Shown one piece after another: positions 33,272 through 42,668 of a stretch of DNA of 64,000 nt. The DNA comes from JACVRW01 sp963827065. Lineage in GTDB: Bacteria; Actinomycetota; Thermoleophilia; Solirubrobacterales; Thermoleophilaceae. Within the stretch, counting starts at the first letter, position 1. Each line of letters starts with the position of its first letter. The stretch lies in contig CAWGZM010000007.1 of assembly GCA_963827065.1 (NCBI GenBank), positions 337,743 to 401,742 on the forward strand, in the 5' to 3' direction. Below the pieces are notes generated by a model that saw only the letters and a program-made list of their open reading frames with translations, was not told where the DNA came from and made no database searches. The position numbers and the translations under genes were made by a program.

Positions 33272-34024
33272 CTACCCGGCCGCCACCCGCTCCAGCACGT
33301 CGGAGTCGACGTCGAAGTTCGCGTGCACCGCCTGCACGTCGTCCGACTCCTCGAGCGCGTCGATCAGCCGCATGAGGGTCGCGACGCGGTCCTCCTCGAC
33401 CGGCGTGCGCGTAGTGGGCCGCTGGACCAGCTCCGCGGAATCGATCTCGACTCCCTCCGCCGTGAGCGCGTCACGCACCGCCGCCACGTCTGTCGGCGCG
33501 GTCACGATCTCCCAGACGTCGCCGTCGAGCGACACGTCCTCGGCGCCCGCGTCGATCGCGGCGAGCAGGTCGTCCTCGTCGTAGCGGGAGCCGTCGACGA
33601 CGATCTCGCCCTTCTTCTCGAACGTCCAGGCAACGGAGCCCGGCTCGCCCAGGTTGCCGCCGTGCTTCGTGAACGCGTGCCGGATCTCCGAGCCCGTGCG
33701 GTTGCGGTTGTCGGTGAGCGTCTCGACGAGGATCGCCACGCCGCCCGGACCGTAGCCCTCGTACAGAACCTCCTCGAAGGAGTCGGCGTCCGAGTCCGCG
33801 CCGGTCCCCTTCGCGATGGCACGCTCGATGTTGTCCTTCGGCATCGAGGCATCGCGCGCCTTCTGCACCGCCAGCGCAAGGGCTGGATTCCCGTCCGGGT
33901 CACCGCCTCCCTCGCGCGCGGCGACCGTGATCGCACGCGTCAGCTTGGTGAAAAGGGCGCCGCGTTTGGCGTCGACCGCCTTCTTCTTGTGCTTTATCGA
34001 CGCCCATTTGGAGTGACCAGCCAT
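33272..34024 (-). CDS. yebC: YebC/PmpR-family protein
   Basis: A 250-residue protein with the standard MAGHSKWASIKHKK opening, RGALFTKLTR, MPKDNIERAI, EEVLYEGYGPGGVAI, NRNRTGSEIRHAF and GSVAWTFEKKG motifs. Family members have been described as transcriptional regulators and, more recently, as factors that relieve ribosome stalling. It is the first gene of the ruv operon, a widely conserved arrangement. ATG at 34024. Confidence 0.96.
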   Translation of the reverse strand: MAGHSKWASIKHKKKAVDAKRGALFTKLTRAITVAAREGGGDPDGNPALALAVQKARDASMPKDNIERAIAKGTGADSDADSFEEVLYEGYGPGGVAILVETLTDNRNRTGSEIRHAFTKHGGNLGEPGSVAWTFEKKGEIVVDGSRYDEDDLLAAIDAGAEDVSLDGDVWEIVTAPTDVAAVRDALTAEGVEIDSAELVQRPTTRTPVEEDRVATLMRLIDALEESDDVQAVHANFDVDSDVLERVAAG

Positions 34025-34049
34025 GCGCTTACAAGGCTATCGCCGGGGA

Positions 34050-34691
34050 TCAGCGGCGCGCCATGCCCAGAATCCGCGGCGCCACCGGGAATGCGAGCGC
34101 CCCGGGTGGGAAGTGAAAGCCCCGGCAATGCACGACGCTGAAGCCCGATCGTTCGATCGCCGCAAGCGTGTCGCGGTTCGGGTGGCAGCCGCCCATCAGC
34201 TGTGGCCAGACGTGGTCGACGGCATCCTGCCAGCGCACCCGGGCGGGCTCCCGCCCGCGCACGTGCTCGTAGAAGCGCAGCTCACCTCCGGCCCGGAGCA
34301 CGCGGCGCAGGTCCCGAAGCGCGCTGTACTGGTCGGGGACCGAGCACAGGACGCCTGACAGCACCGCCGCGTCGAACGAGGCATCGTCGAACGGAAGCTC
34401 CCCCGCGAGCCCATCGACGACCCGGATCTCGAGCGGCAACCGGGCTGCCGCCTCCCCGGCCCGGGAACGCAGATAGGGCTCCGGCTCCACGGCCACGAGC
34501 TCGTGCACGCCCGGTGGGTAGTGACGAAAGTTGACGCCGCTGCCCGCCCCCACCTCGAGGACCCGGCCGCTCAGGCCGCGCAGGAGCTCGTCACGCAGCT
34601 CCGCCTGGCCGCGCTCCTCGTCACGGGCGGCGTTCCACTCGAGCAGCCTGGCGAAGAGCGGGTGACGCACCTGGGGCTCGCTGCGGCTCAT
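34050..34691 (-). CDS. Class I SAM-dependent methyltransferase (UbiE/Methyltransf_11 type)
   Basis: A 213-residue enzyme. Motif I is VLEVGAGSGVNFRHYP (about 44-59), an acidic AVEPEPYLR follows, then FDAAVLSGVLCSVPD (about 107-121) and LRRVLRAGGELRFYEHV. This is the plan of small-molecule or phospholipid methyltransferases. The substrate is unknown. ATG at 34691 is chosen since the frame upstream (to 34895) runs antisense to the next gene's signal peptide and looks spurious. It is divergent from the secreted BNR gene, with starts about 56 nt apart, so they may share a control region. Confidence 0.8.
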   Translation of the reverse strand: MSRSEPQVRHPLFARLLEWNAARDEERGQAELRDELLRGLSGRVLEVGAGSGVNFRHYPPGVHELVAVEPEPYLRSRAGEAAARLPLEIRVVDGLAGELPFDDASFDAAVLSGVLCSVPDQYSALRDLRRVLRAGGELRFYEHVRGREPARVRWQDAVDHVWPQLMGGCHPNRDTLAAIERSGFSVVHCRGFHFPPGALAFPVAPRILGMARR

Positions 34692-34746
34692 GCGGCTCAG
34701 CGTACAACCGGCGCCGAGACGGGAATTCGGGGCTACGCTCGAGACG

Positions 34747-37668
34747 ATGATGCGGCGGATGGCGCTCGCGGCGGTGACGCTGCTCAGCTGCGGAGCGGTC
34801 GCTCCGGGCGCCGCCGATGCCGCGGTGCCGCCGATCGGGGACGGCGCCTGGTCCTGGTTCGGCGACCCGCGCGCCGTCACCCACAACAACCGCACCTACG
34901 TCGGCTGGGTCGACCACGAGGGTGACATCAAGGTGAGCTCTTACGACCATGCGAACGGCCAGCGCGTGACCGCGGTGCTGGCCTCCAGGCTCAACCGCGA
35001 CGACCACGCGAACCCCTCGATCCACGTCCGGGCGGACGGCAGGCTCGTCATCTTCTATTCGCGCCACGTCGGGCCGGCAATGCACTACCGGGTCTCGACC
35101 CAGCCCGGGAACATCAACTCGTGGGGGGCCCCGCAGACACTCCCCTACAACGTGCCCGGCATTCGCGGCTACACGTACCCGAACCCGATCAGGCTCGCCG
35201 ACGAGGGGCAGACCTACCTGTTCTGGCGCGGCGGCAACTACAACCCCACCTACTCGGTCCAGCAGGACGGCTCGGAAGGCTGGTCGCCGGCCCGGAACCT
35301 CATGGTCAAGCCGAACGAGCGCCCGTACGCCAAGTTCGCCGAGAGCGGCGGCGACACGATCCACGTCGCCTTCACGAACGCCCACCCGAACGAGTTCCCG
35401 AGCGTGAACGTCTACTACGCGCGGATCAGGGCGGGCCAGATCGAGCGGGCGAATGGACAACCGATCGGCAGCCTCGCCGGAGCCCCGATCGCGCCGGAGG
35501 CCGGCGACCCCATCTTCGACCAGGCCGAGCCGTCGTGGGTGCACGACGTGGCCGCCGACGCGGCGGGCAACCCCGTCATCGTGTTCGCGAGCTTTCCGTC
35601 GCCGAGCGACCATCGCTACCACTACGCGCGCTGGACCGGCGCCGCGTGGCAGGTCAGCGAGATCACCGCCGCCGGCGGCTCCTTCCGCGAGGAGCTTCGT
35701 CCCGCGGACTACTACTCGGGCGGGCTGACGCTCGACCACGAGGATCCCTCGCGCGTCTATCTCTCCCGCCAGAGCGGCGCGAGCTGGCAGGTGGAGACGT
35801 GGACGACACAGAACGGCGGGGCGAGCTGGACCCAGCAGGCTGTCAGCACGCCGCCTGGCGAGAAGAACGTGCGCCCCGTCTCGCCGCGCGGGATGACGGC
35901 CTTCGGCGGCGACCTGAGCGTCATCTGGTTGCGCGGCGCCTATCCGAACTATGTGGACTACCGGACCTCGATCGCAGCGTTGATGGCCGACGGCGCGAAC
36001 CTGCCCCCGGTGGCCGACGCCGAGCCCGCGGTGCGGAGCGGCCCCGGGCCACTCGAGGTGCGCTTCGACGGCTCGCTCTCCCGCGATCCCGACGGGCAGG
36101 TCGCGAGCTGGCAGTGGAACTTCGGCGACGGCACCGGCGGCAGCGGTCCTGAGGTCACGCACACATACACCGGGGCCGGGCGCTACTTCCCGTCCCTGAC
36201 GGTCACCGACTCGGGCGGGAGGACGGCGACGCTCGTGGAAGAGATCACGGTCGGCCTGCCGGCCGTGCCCGTCGTCCACAGCGGCGGCGCAAGCGGGGCG
36301 GTCGTCCACGGGGCCGTCGATCCGGAGAACCAGCCCACACAGTGGCAGGTCGAGTACGGGCCGACCGAGGAGTACGGAGCGGTCACGGGCCCCGCGGGCC
36401 TTCCAGGCGACGACGCTCTCCACCAGGTCGAGGCCGCCCTGCCGGGCCTGGTGCCCGGCCGGCTGTACCACTACCGGCTCGTCGCCACGAACGCCTCCGG
36501 CAGCAGCGAGGGGCGCGACCGCGTGATGATCGCCGGGCGCGTGCCCGGCTCCGATGCCTATCGCGAGGCGTTGCTCGGCACACCGGGGCTCGCCGCGTAT
36601 TGGCGCCTCGGCGAGCTCAGCGGCGGGGCCGCGGCGAACACGGCCGGCGGGACGGCCGGCTCATTCTTGGGCCGCTTCGTGCTCGGCCAGCCCGGTGTCC
36701 TCGGGCCGGTCGGCGACACGGTGGCGAGCTTCGACGGCGCGAGCGGCGAGCTGGTCGCACCCGGCCCGGCGCTCTCGGGACCGGGCGCGACGATCGAGGG
36801 CTGGTTCAACTGGCGCGCGGGCACCAGCGTCATGCGCGACTCGACCGCGACCGGCGCGGAGGGCTGGCTGCCCGCGTTCAACAGCGCCGGGAACCTGCAC
36901 TACCGCCTGGGCGGAGGCGGCTTCAACACCGGCCTGCCGGTCACCCGGCTGCGCGACGGGGCGTGGCACCACCTGGCAGCGGTCAAGGACGGCACGGCGG
37001 CGCGCCTGTACATCGACGGCGCGCTCGTGCACCAGGCGGGGAGCGGCGCCGGCGCGACGCCCGCAGTGAGCCCGTGGCGCGTCATGCGGAACGGGACCAA
37101 CGCCGTCTTCTCCGAGGGCGAGGCGGACGAGGTCGCCCTGTATACACGCGCGCTCGGCCCCGCCGAGATCAGGGCCCGCTACGACCTCGCCCGCGCGATC
37201 GCGGCCACACCGTTGCCTGCGGAGCCGACACCCCCGGCAGCCGAGCCGCCCGCCGCCGGCGCCGGCCGCGGAGGGGGAGTGCTCCGCCGCTCCAGCCCAC
37301 GAGCGCGTTCGCGCGCCGGCTCCGCATCGGTTCGCGGCGGACGGCTCGTCGTATTCGGAGCCCCGCGGCGCTCGAACCGGATCGTGGCGCGCAGGAAGGG
37401 CGCCGCCTGGCGCATCGCCGACGCCGCTGCGCCGCTGCGCGCGGGCCGCGGATGCCGGCGGCTGAGCCCTCGCGCGGTCAGCTGTCGCGCCGCGCGCGTG
37501 AGCTCGATAGCCCTTTACGGCGGCGACGGCCCCGACCGGCTCGCCGTTGTCGGCCCGATCCGCGCGCTGCTGGTCGGCGGGCGCGGGCGCGACCGACTCG
37601 CGGGCGGGCCGCGGGCAACGTTCCGCGGCGGGCCGGGTACCGACCGGGTGCTGCGCCGGACGGGCTAG
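34747..37668 (+). CDS. Large secreted BNR-repeat, PKD and LamG protein (candidate polysaccharide lyase or glycan-binding protein)
   Basis: A 973-residue exported protein. The signal peptide (about 1-25) is followed by a BNR_4-like beta-propeller (about 26-410; WSWFGDPRAV, VGWVDHEGDI, YSRHVGP). Next come a PKD domain (about 425-505; FDGSLSRDPDGQVASWQWNF), an Fn3-like domain, and a concanavalin/LamG-3 domain (about 625-810; WHHLAAVKDGTAARLYIDG). A degenerate RTX-like end has GGDGPDRL, GGRGRDRL and GGPGTDRV. BNR_4 proteins include ulvan and related polysaccharide lyases, but catalysis is not proven here. ATG 34747 starts the signal peptide. The stop overlaps the convergent aminopeptidase in CTAG. 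Confidence 0.75.
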   Translation: MMRRMALAAVTLLSCGAVAPGAADAAVPPIGDGAWSWFGDPRAVTHNNRTYVGWVDHEGDIKVSSYDHANGQRVTAVLASRLNRDDHANPSIHVRADGRLVIFYSRHVGPAMHYRVSTQPGNINSWGAPQTLPYNVPGIRGYTYPNPIRLADEGQTYLFWRGGNYNPTYSVQQDGSEGWSPARNLMVKPNERPYAKFAESGGDTIHVAFTNAHPNEFPSVNVYYARIRAGQIERANGQPIGSLAGAPIAPEAGDPIFDQAEPSWVHDVAADAAGNPVIVFASFPSPSDHRYHYARWTGAAWQVSEITAAGGSFREELRPADYYSGGLTLDHEDPSRVYLSRQSGASWQVETWTTQNGGASWTQQAVSTPPGEKNVRPVSPRGMTAFGGDLSVIWLRGAYPNYVDYRTSIAALMADGANLPPVADAEPAVRSGPGPLEVRFDGSLSRDPDGQVASWQWNFGDGTGGSGPEVTHTYTGAGRYFPSLTVTDSGGRTATLVEEITVGLPAVPVVHSGGASGAVVHGAVDPENQPTQWQVEYGPTEEYGAVTGPAGLPGDDALHQVEAALPGLVPGRLYHYRLVATNASGSSEGRDRVMIAGRVPGSDAYREALLGTPGLAAYWRLGELSGGAAANTAGGTAGSFLGRFVLGQPGVLGPVGDTVASFDGASGELVAPGPALSGPGATIEGWFNWRAGTSVMRDSTATGAEGWLPAFNSAGNLHYRLGGGGFNTGLPVTRLRDGAWHHLAAVKDGTAARLYIDGALVHQAGSGAGATPAVSPWRVMRNGTNAVFSEGEADEVALYTRALGPAEIRARYDLARAIAATPLPAEPTPPAAEPPAAGAGRGGGVLRRSSPRARSRAGSASVRGGRLVVFGAPRRSNRIVARRKGAAWRIADAAAPLRAGRGCRRLSPRAVSCRAARVSSIALYGGDGPDRLAVVGPIRALLVGGRGRDRLAGGPRATFRGGPGTDRVLRRTG

Positions 37669-38768
37669 ACCACGAACCGGCCGTCGCGCTGCAGCTCTGT
37701 TCCGTCCACCGTGATCGAGCCGCCCTCGCGCAGGTCGCAGACCATGTCCCAGTGAACGGCCGAGTTGTTCGTGCCGCCGCTCTCGGGGTAGCTCATCCCG
37801 ACGGCGAGGTGGACAGTGCCGCCGATCTTCTCGTCGAGCAGGATTTCCTGGGTTCCGGTCGAGATCCCGAAGTTGGTCCCGATCCCGATCTCGCCGAGCC
37901 GGCGCGCGCCCTCGTCGCTATCGAGCATCTCGAGCAGGAACTCCTCCCCCTGGTCCGCCGACGCGTCGACGACCTTGCCGTCCTCGAAGCGGAAGCGGAC
38001 CCCCGAGACCGTCCGGCCGCCGTAGCTCGCGGGGAACGAGAAGGCGATCTCGCCGTTCGCCGAGTCCTCGACAGGCCCGGTGAAGAACTCGCCGTCGGGC
38101 ATGTTGTGCTCGCCGGTGCAGGGAATCCAGTTGCGTCCCGACACGTTCAGCGTCAGGTCCGTCCCGGGCGCGACGATATGGATCTCCTCGCGGCCCTGGA
38201 TCCACTCGGCCAGATGGTTCACCTGGTCCGACTGGCGCTGCCAGGCGGTGACGGGGTCGCCGTCCGTGGCGAGGCATGCGGCGTAGTAGAAGTCCTCGTA
38301 GTCGGCCAGCGACATGCCGGCCTCGGACGCGTACGAATGCGTCGGGAACAGCGTGAGCGCCCAGCGGTGCTCGCCCGCCGCCGAGCGCCTCATCATGGTC
38401 TCCATGAGGCCGCGGCGGGCCTTCTGCGCGCGCGCCTGCTTCTTCGGGTCGACCCTCGAGAGCGCGCGCGAGTTGACCTCGGACATGATCGCGATGCGCG
38501 TTTCAGCCTGCTCGGCCGCCCACTCGGACGGCGGTGGCACAAAGTCGAGTTGGTCGTTGGACGCGAGCTCGAAGAAGGCCGCCTGTGCCCCGTTCGTCGT
38601 CATCTGCATGACCGGCTGGCCGCCGGCACGCAGCACCTCCTCGAACACCGCCTGGACGAGCAGCTCGGCCGCCGTGGTGGCCTGGATGACGCACACCTCA
38701 CCCTTCTGCACGCGTGTCGAGTAGTTGACGAGGATCTTGGCTAGCGCTTCCGCGCGCTGGTCTCTCAT
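37665..38768 (-). CDS. M29-family (thermophilic-type) metallo-aminopeptidase
   Basis: A 367-residue peptidase of the M29 (AmpS/PepS) family. Family features are GTDLTLNVSGRNWIPCTGEHNMPDGE (split here as GTDLT and NMPDGE), GEIAFSFPASYGGR, VRFRFEDGKV, EFLLEML, IGIGTNFGI, and the metal-site HLAVGMSYPESGGTN plus HWDMV. These enzymes remove N-terminal residues using two metal ions. ATG at 38768 overlaps the pdxT stop (ATGA), so it belongs to the pdxS-pdxT transcript. That linkage suggests peptide or amino-acid salvage along with cofactor supply, though this is inference. Confidence 0.9.
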   Translation of the reverse strand: MRDQRAEALAKILVNYSTRVQKGEVCVIQATTAAELLVQAVFEEVLRAGGQPVMQMTTNGAQAAFFELASNDQLDFVPPPSEWAAEQAETRIAIMSEVNSRALSRVDPKKQARAQKARRGLMETMMRRSAAGEHRWALTLFPTHSYASEAGMSLADYEDFYYAACLATDGDPVTAWQRQSDQVNHLAEWIQGREEIHIVAPGTDLTLNVSGRNWIPCTGEHNMPDGEFFTGPVEDSANGEIAFSFPASYGGRTVSGVRFRFEDGKVVDASADQGEEFLLEMLDSDEGARRLGEIGIGTNFGISTGTQEILLDEKIGGTVHLAVGMSYPESGGTNNSAVHWDMVCDLREGGSITVDGTELQRDGRFVV

Positions 38769-39328
38769 GAGAGGACTCCCGCCCTGTCGAGCAGCCAGCG
38801 GTGCAGGCTGCGGTCATCGGTCAGCTCGGGGTGGAAGGCCACCGCGAGGATGTTGTCCTGGCGCACGGCCACCGGGTGGCCCTCGAGCTCTGCGAGCACC
38901 TCGACGTCCGGGCCGTGCTCGTCGACCCAGGGAGCGCGGATGAAGACTCCCGTCACGGGGCCGAGGCCGTCGAGCTCGAGGGTCGCCTCGAAGCTGTGGA
39001 GCTGGCGGCCGAAGGCGTTGCGGCGCGCGGTCAAGTCGAGCAGGTCGAGGTGCTCGCGGTCGAGCATGATCAGGCCGGCGCAGGTGGCCAGTACGGGCCG
39101 GCCCGAGCGGATCAGTTCAGTGAGCGGCCCGGCGAGGCCCTCGCGCTCGATGCCGAGCGTCATGGTGGTCGACTCGCCGCCCGGCATGACGAGCGCGTCG
39201 AGGCCCTCGAGATCGGCGGGTGTGCGCACCTCGCGCACGGTCGCGCCCTCCTCTTCGAGCACCTTGCGATGCGCCTCGAAGTCGCCCTGAAGGGCGAGCA
39301 CACCGATGAGGGGCGCGCCTTCTACCAA
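38765..39328 (-). CDS. pdxT: Pyridoxal 5'-phosphate synthase glutaminase subunit PdxT
   Basis: A 187-residue glutaminase. It has IGVLALQGDFEAH near the N-terminus, MPGGEST (oxyanion), LATCAGLIML with the nucleophile Cys, FIRAPW, and the His-Glu pair in AFHPELTDD. It delivers ammonia to PdxS for PLP synthesis. No ATG or GTG precedes the conserved first strand. The best start is TTG at 39328, which overlaps the end of pdxS and adds six residues (VEGAPL) before IGVLAL. GTG 39301 would cut into the first strand. The frame is open far upstream, antisense to nothing functional. The stop overlaps the aminopeptidase start. Confidence 0.93.
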   Translation of the reverse strand: MVEGAPLIGVLALQGDFEAHRKVLEEEGATVREVRTPADLEGLDALVMPGGESTTMTLGIEREGLAGPLTELIRSGRPVLATCAGLIMLDREHLDLLDLTARRNAFGRQLHSFEATLELDGLGPVTGVFIRAPWVDEHGPDVEVLAELEGHPVAVRQDNILAVAFHPELTDDRSLHRWLLDRAGVLS

Positions 39329-40206
39329 CCGCGGTTCTGCAGCAGGCCGCCGTTCTCCTGGAGCGCGCCGATCTCGATGCCCGGCATGGCCTCGCCGAGC
39401 GCGCGCGAGGCGGCGGCCACGCGCGCCGGGTCCTCGAAGTGGGTCGTCGCCTCGACGATCGCGCGCGCGCGGCGCTCGGGGTCGGACGACTTGAAGATCC
39501 CGGAGCCGACGAAGTTGCCCTGTGCGCCGAGCTGCATCATCAGCGCGGCGTCGGCGGGCGTCGCGATCCCGCCCGCGCAGAACAGCACGACCGGGAGTCG
39601 CCCGCGCTCGGCGACCTCGCGCACGAGCTCGAGCGGCGCGCCCAGCTCCTTCGCCGCAGCGGCGAGCTCCATCTGACTGAGCGTGCCGAGTCGCTTGATC
39701 TCGCTCGTGATCAGGCGGATGTGACGCACCGCCTCGACCACGTTGCCGGTGCCCGCCTCGCCCTTCGAGCGGATCATCGCCGCGCCCTCGGCGATCCGCC
39801 GCAGCGCCTCGCCCAGATTGGTTGCGCCGCAGACGAACGGCACCTTGAAGGCCCACTTGTCGATGTGATGAGCCTCGTCCGCCGGCGTCAGCACCTCGGA
39901 CTCGTCGACGTAGTCGACCTCGAGCGCCTGCAGCACCTGCGCCTCGACGAAGTGCCCGATGCGAGCCTTCGCCATCACCGGGATCGTCACGGCCTCCTGG
40001 ATCGCCTCGATCATGGTGGGGTTCGACATGCGGGCGACGCCGCCGTCCGCGCGGATGTCCGCCGGTACCCGCTCGAGCGCCATCACCGCAGCCGCGCCGG
40101 CGTCCTCGGCGATCTTGGCCTGCTCCGCCGTGACGACGTCCATGATGACTCCGCCCTTCAGCATCTCGGCGAGCCCGGCCTTCACTCTGAAAGTCCCGGT
40201 TTCCAT
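39322..40206 (-). CDS. pdxS: Pyridoxal 5'-phosphate synthase lyase subunit PdxS
   Basis: A 294-residue (beta/alpha)8 enzyme of normal length. MKGGVIMDVV-type sequence is at about 16-25. Further motifs are ADIRADGGVARMS, MAKARIGHFVEAQ (the first active-site Lys), DESEVLTPAD, FVCGATNLGEALRR, SKGEAGTGN (the second lysine region) and FCAGGIATPADAALMM. It condenses ribose 5-phosphate, glyceraldehyde 3-phosphate and ammonia from PdxT to PLP. It is the first gene of pdxS-pdxT-M29 peptidase. ATG at 40206. Confidence 0.97.
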   Translation of the reverse strand: METGTFRVKAGLAEMLKGGVIMDVVTAEQAKIAEDAGAAAVMALERVPADIRADGGVARMSNPTMIEAIQEAVTIPVMAKARIGHFVEAQVLQALEVDYVDESEVLTPADEAHHIDKWAFKVPFVCGATNLGEALRRIAEGAAMIRSKGEAGTGNVVEAVRHIRLITSEIKRLGTLSQMELAAAAKELGAPLELVREVAERGRLPVVLFCAGGIATPADAALMMQLGAQGNFVGSGIFKSSDPERRARAIVEATTHFEDPARVAAASRALGEAMPGIEIGALQENGGLLQNRGW

Positions 40207-40275
40207 TGTCAGTGAGAATAGCCCTCCGGACCGCTCTTTCCCGGGGCAACAATCGATGATTGGACTAGCGGGCTA

Positions 40276-41190
40276 TCAACTCGTGAGTGCTGTCACCACG
40301 GCGTCCAAGTCGTCGGAGCGAGCCGCGATCAGCTCCTCCGCCTGCTCGCGCAGCGCCTTCAGGTTCGCCTCGCTGGCGTCGTCGAGGTCGTCGCTCGCCT
40401 TCGTCAGCTCGGTCTGAAAGCGCCAGTAGCCGTCCTCCCCGAGCACGTGCCGGACCTGATAGTCAACGGCATCCGAGATCCCGTCGAACACCACGTCGAG
40501 GATCGGACGCGCCCATTCCACGAGCCCCCAGTCCTTGATCTCGTCGAAGCTGCGCTTCGTGGTCCGCTCGCCGGTGCCGAGTGACACCAGCCTGACCTCG
40601 GCCTCAGGCCGGTAGCGCAGGACCTCGGCCAGCGCCGACATCCCCGGGTTGACGGCGAACACCCCGCCGTCGAGCAGCGAGCGGGATTCGAGCTCGAGCG
40701 GCTCGAAGTAGGTCGGCGCCGAGGAGGTGGCGCGCGCGACGTCGGCGAGCCGGGCGTCCTCGGCGGGATCCTCGCGCGCGTTGGTCGTCTTGAAGAAGTA
40801 CGGGCCCGGCGCCATGGTGTCGTAGGTCGGGACGATCAGGTCCGGTCGCGTCGCGCTCAGGCGCTTGTCGCCGATGAAGCGCTCGAGCGCCCGGTCGAGC
40901 GCCCCGGCGTCGTACTTCTCGTCGATCAGCCCGTCCGCGCTCTGGATCCGCTGGAAGATCGAGCGGTCGAAGATGCGCGGGCCCTCCTCCTCGTAGATGG
41001 CCGCAACCTCGGCCGCGGGGAGCGGGTCGGGCGCGCACAGCGCGCACACGAGGATGCCGCCCGTGGACGTGCCCGCCATAAGGTCGAACAGCTCGAAGAC
41101 CGGCCGCCCGGACCGCTCCTCGAGCTCAGCCAGCACCAGCGCGGGGATCAGCCCGCGGATGCCGCCGCCGTCGATGGCGAGGACGCGCAT
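40276..41190 (-). CDS. Patatin-like phospholipase
   Basis: A 304-residue patatin. The oxyanion motif DGGGIRG is at 7-13, the nucleophile elbow GTSTGG at 40-45 (Ser-42) and the catalytic Asp in LLDGGVFAVNP (about 171-181). The family hydrolyses acyl esters of membrane lipids. Patatins of this type also serve as CBASS effectors, but no nucleotidyltransferase/cyclase or cap gene is nearby, so housekeeping lipid turnover is more likely. ATG 41190, 9 nt downstream of the M1 peptidase stop, so probably cotranscribed. Confidence 0.9.
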   Translation of the reverse strand: MRVLAIDGGGIRGLIPALVLAELEERSGRPVFELFDLMAGTSTGGILVCALCAPDPLPAAEVAAIYEEEGPRIFDRSIFQRIQSADGLIDEKYDAGALDRALERFIGDKRLSATRPDLIVPTYDTMAPGPYFFKTTNAREDPAEDARLADVARATSSAPTYFEPLELESRSLLDGGVFAVNPGMSALAEVLRYRPEAEVRLVSLGTGERTTKRSFDEIKDWGLVEWARPILDVVFDGISDAVDYQVRHVLGEDGYWRFQTELTKASDDLDDASEANLKALREQAEELIAARSDDLDAVVTALTS

Positions 41191-41199
41191 CCCGGCGTC

Positions 41200-42648
41200 C
41201 TACCAGCTCCCGGGCTCCGGCCTCCCGTCCCTGGACAGCCAGATCTTGAAGAACTCGTCGAGCTCCTCGCCGCTCTCGCGCTCCGAAAGCTCGATGAAGT
41301 CGTCGGTCGTGACGTTGCCGCCGGCGTTCTCCTCGTACCACTCCCGCAGGATCCCGAAGAACACGTCATCGCCGACCTTCTCGCGCAGAGCCTGAAGCGT
41401 CATCGCGCCGCGGTCGTAGACAGGCGTGTGGAAGAGCTCCTCCGGGCCGCTCAGGTTGAGCGGGGCGGGGAACCAGAGGTCCTTGTAGGCCTCCTCTTCG
41501 GTCGGCGGAATCGCGTAGAGCGCGTCGAACTCGTCCTGGGCGGTCGGCCCGCCGGTGCGCTCCGAGTAGATCCACGTCGACCAGGTCGCGAAGCCCTCGT
41601 TCAGCCAGATGTCCGGCCACTCGGTGAGCGTCACCGAGTTGCCGAACCACTGGTGGGCGATCTCGTGGACGATCGTCGAGACCGAGGGGACCTGCCAGTA
41701 GTTCGGCTTCGTCTGCGACTCGAGCGCGTAGAAGACGTCCGGCGCCCAGTCGACGATCGCTCCGATCGCCTCGAACGGGTAGTCGCCGTAGAGCTCCTCG
41801 AACAGGGCGACGGCGCCGGGCTGCGCGGCGAGGCGCTCCCAAGCAAGCGCCGGCTCCGGCGGCCTGAACGGCGGAGGCGTATAGCGCCGCGTCTGCGGAT
41901 CAACGGCGTTGTACTCGGGCAGTCCGCCAGGCAGCTCGCCAAAGCGGGTCTCGAACTCGCCGTTGGTGGCCGTCGAGAGATACGGCGCGAGCGGGTCGCG
42001 CGCACGCCACACCCAGATCGAATGCTCGCCACGGTCGAAGTTCGCCACGAGCTTGCCGTTCGCGAGCGCCTCACGGCCCTTCGGGACGCTGATCACGAAG
42101 TCATAGGTGGCCTTGTCCTTGGGGGTGTCGTTGGCCGGATACCAGCCCGGCGAGCCCTGGGGCTCGTTGACGACGAACGCCCCGTCTTCCGTGGGGATCC
42201 AGCCCTCGATCGACTCGTCGGGGTCGACAACCGGCTCCACGACGCCCTCGTAACGGACGGTCACGACGAAGCTGCGACCCGCCTTCAGCTTGGGCCGCGG
42301 GCTGATCACGAGCTCGTGGTCGCCCTCGCGTGTGAAGCTCGCCGCCTTGCCGTTCACCGTGACTCGCTCGACCGCGAGGAAGGGGCGCAGATCGAGGTTG
42401 AAGCTCTTTAGATTCTCGGTCGCCTTCGCGAAGACGGCCGCCCGCCCGGATAGGAGGTCGCTCTCCGGCTCGTAGTCGAGCGCGAGTCCGTAGTGCTTGA
42501 CGTCATAGCCCCCGTTTCCCGCGTACGGATAGAAGGGATCCCCGGCGCCGGGGGCTCCCTCGACGTAGCGGGTCGCGGCGGCTGGGGTGGCGGTTGCGAG
42601 GAGCGCGGTGGTGGTGAGGACTATGAGACGAAGCGTCGAGCCGGTCAT
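41200..42648 (-). CDS. Secreted compact M1-family metallopeptidase
   Basis: A 482-residue gluzincin. The signal peptide (1-25, ending TPAAA) is followed by an N-terminal beta domain with YDVKHYGLALDYEP. The catalytic domain has HEIAHQWFG (328-336) and the third zinc ligand Glu-351 in LNEGFATW. The usual GAMEN exopeptidase motif appears as YALESQ. The helical C-terminal domain of large aminopeptidases is absent, giving a short M1 form. It probably trims peptides outside the cell. ATG 42648 is chosen since the frame further upstream overlaps the next gene. The patatin gene follows. Confidence 0.9.
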   Translation of the reverse strand: MTGSTLRLIVLTTTALLATATPAAATRYVEGAPGAGDPFYPYAGNGGYDVKHYGLALDYEPESDLLSGRAAVFAKATENLKSFNLDLRPFLAVERVTVNGKAASFTREGDHELVISPRPKLKAGRSFVVTVRYEGVVEPVVDPDESIEGWIPTEDGAFVVNEPQGSPGWYPANDTPKDKATYDFVISVPKGREALANGKLVANFDRGEHSIWVWRARDPLAPYLSTATNGEFETRFGELPGGLPEYNAVDPQTRRYTPPPFRPPEPALAWERLAAQPGAVALFEELYGDYPFEAIGAIVDWAPDVFYALESQTKPNYWQVPSVSTIVHEIAHQWFGNSVTLTEWPDIWLNEGFATWSTWIYSERTGGPTAQDEFDALYAIPPTEEEAYKDLWFPAPLNLSGPEELFHTPVYDRGAMTLQALREKVGDDVFFGILREWYEENAGGNVTTDDFIELSERESGEELDEFFKIWLSRDGRPEPGSW

Positions 42649-42668
42649 GTCCGGCCTTCTACCCCGAT

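Noticed and set aside
40276..41190. Patatin as an anti-phage CBASS effector
   Set aside because: No cyclase, cap or sensor gene lies nearby; neighbours are peptidases and hydrolases.
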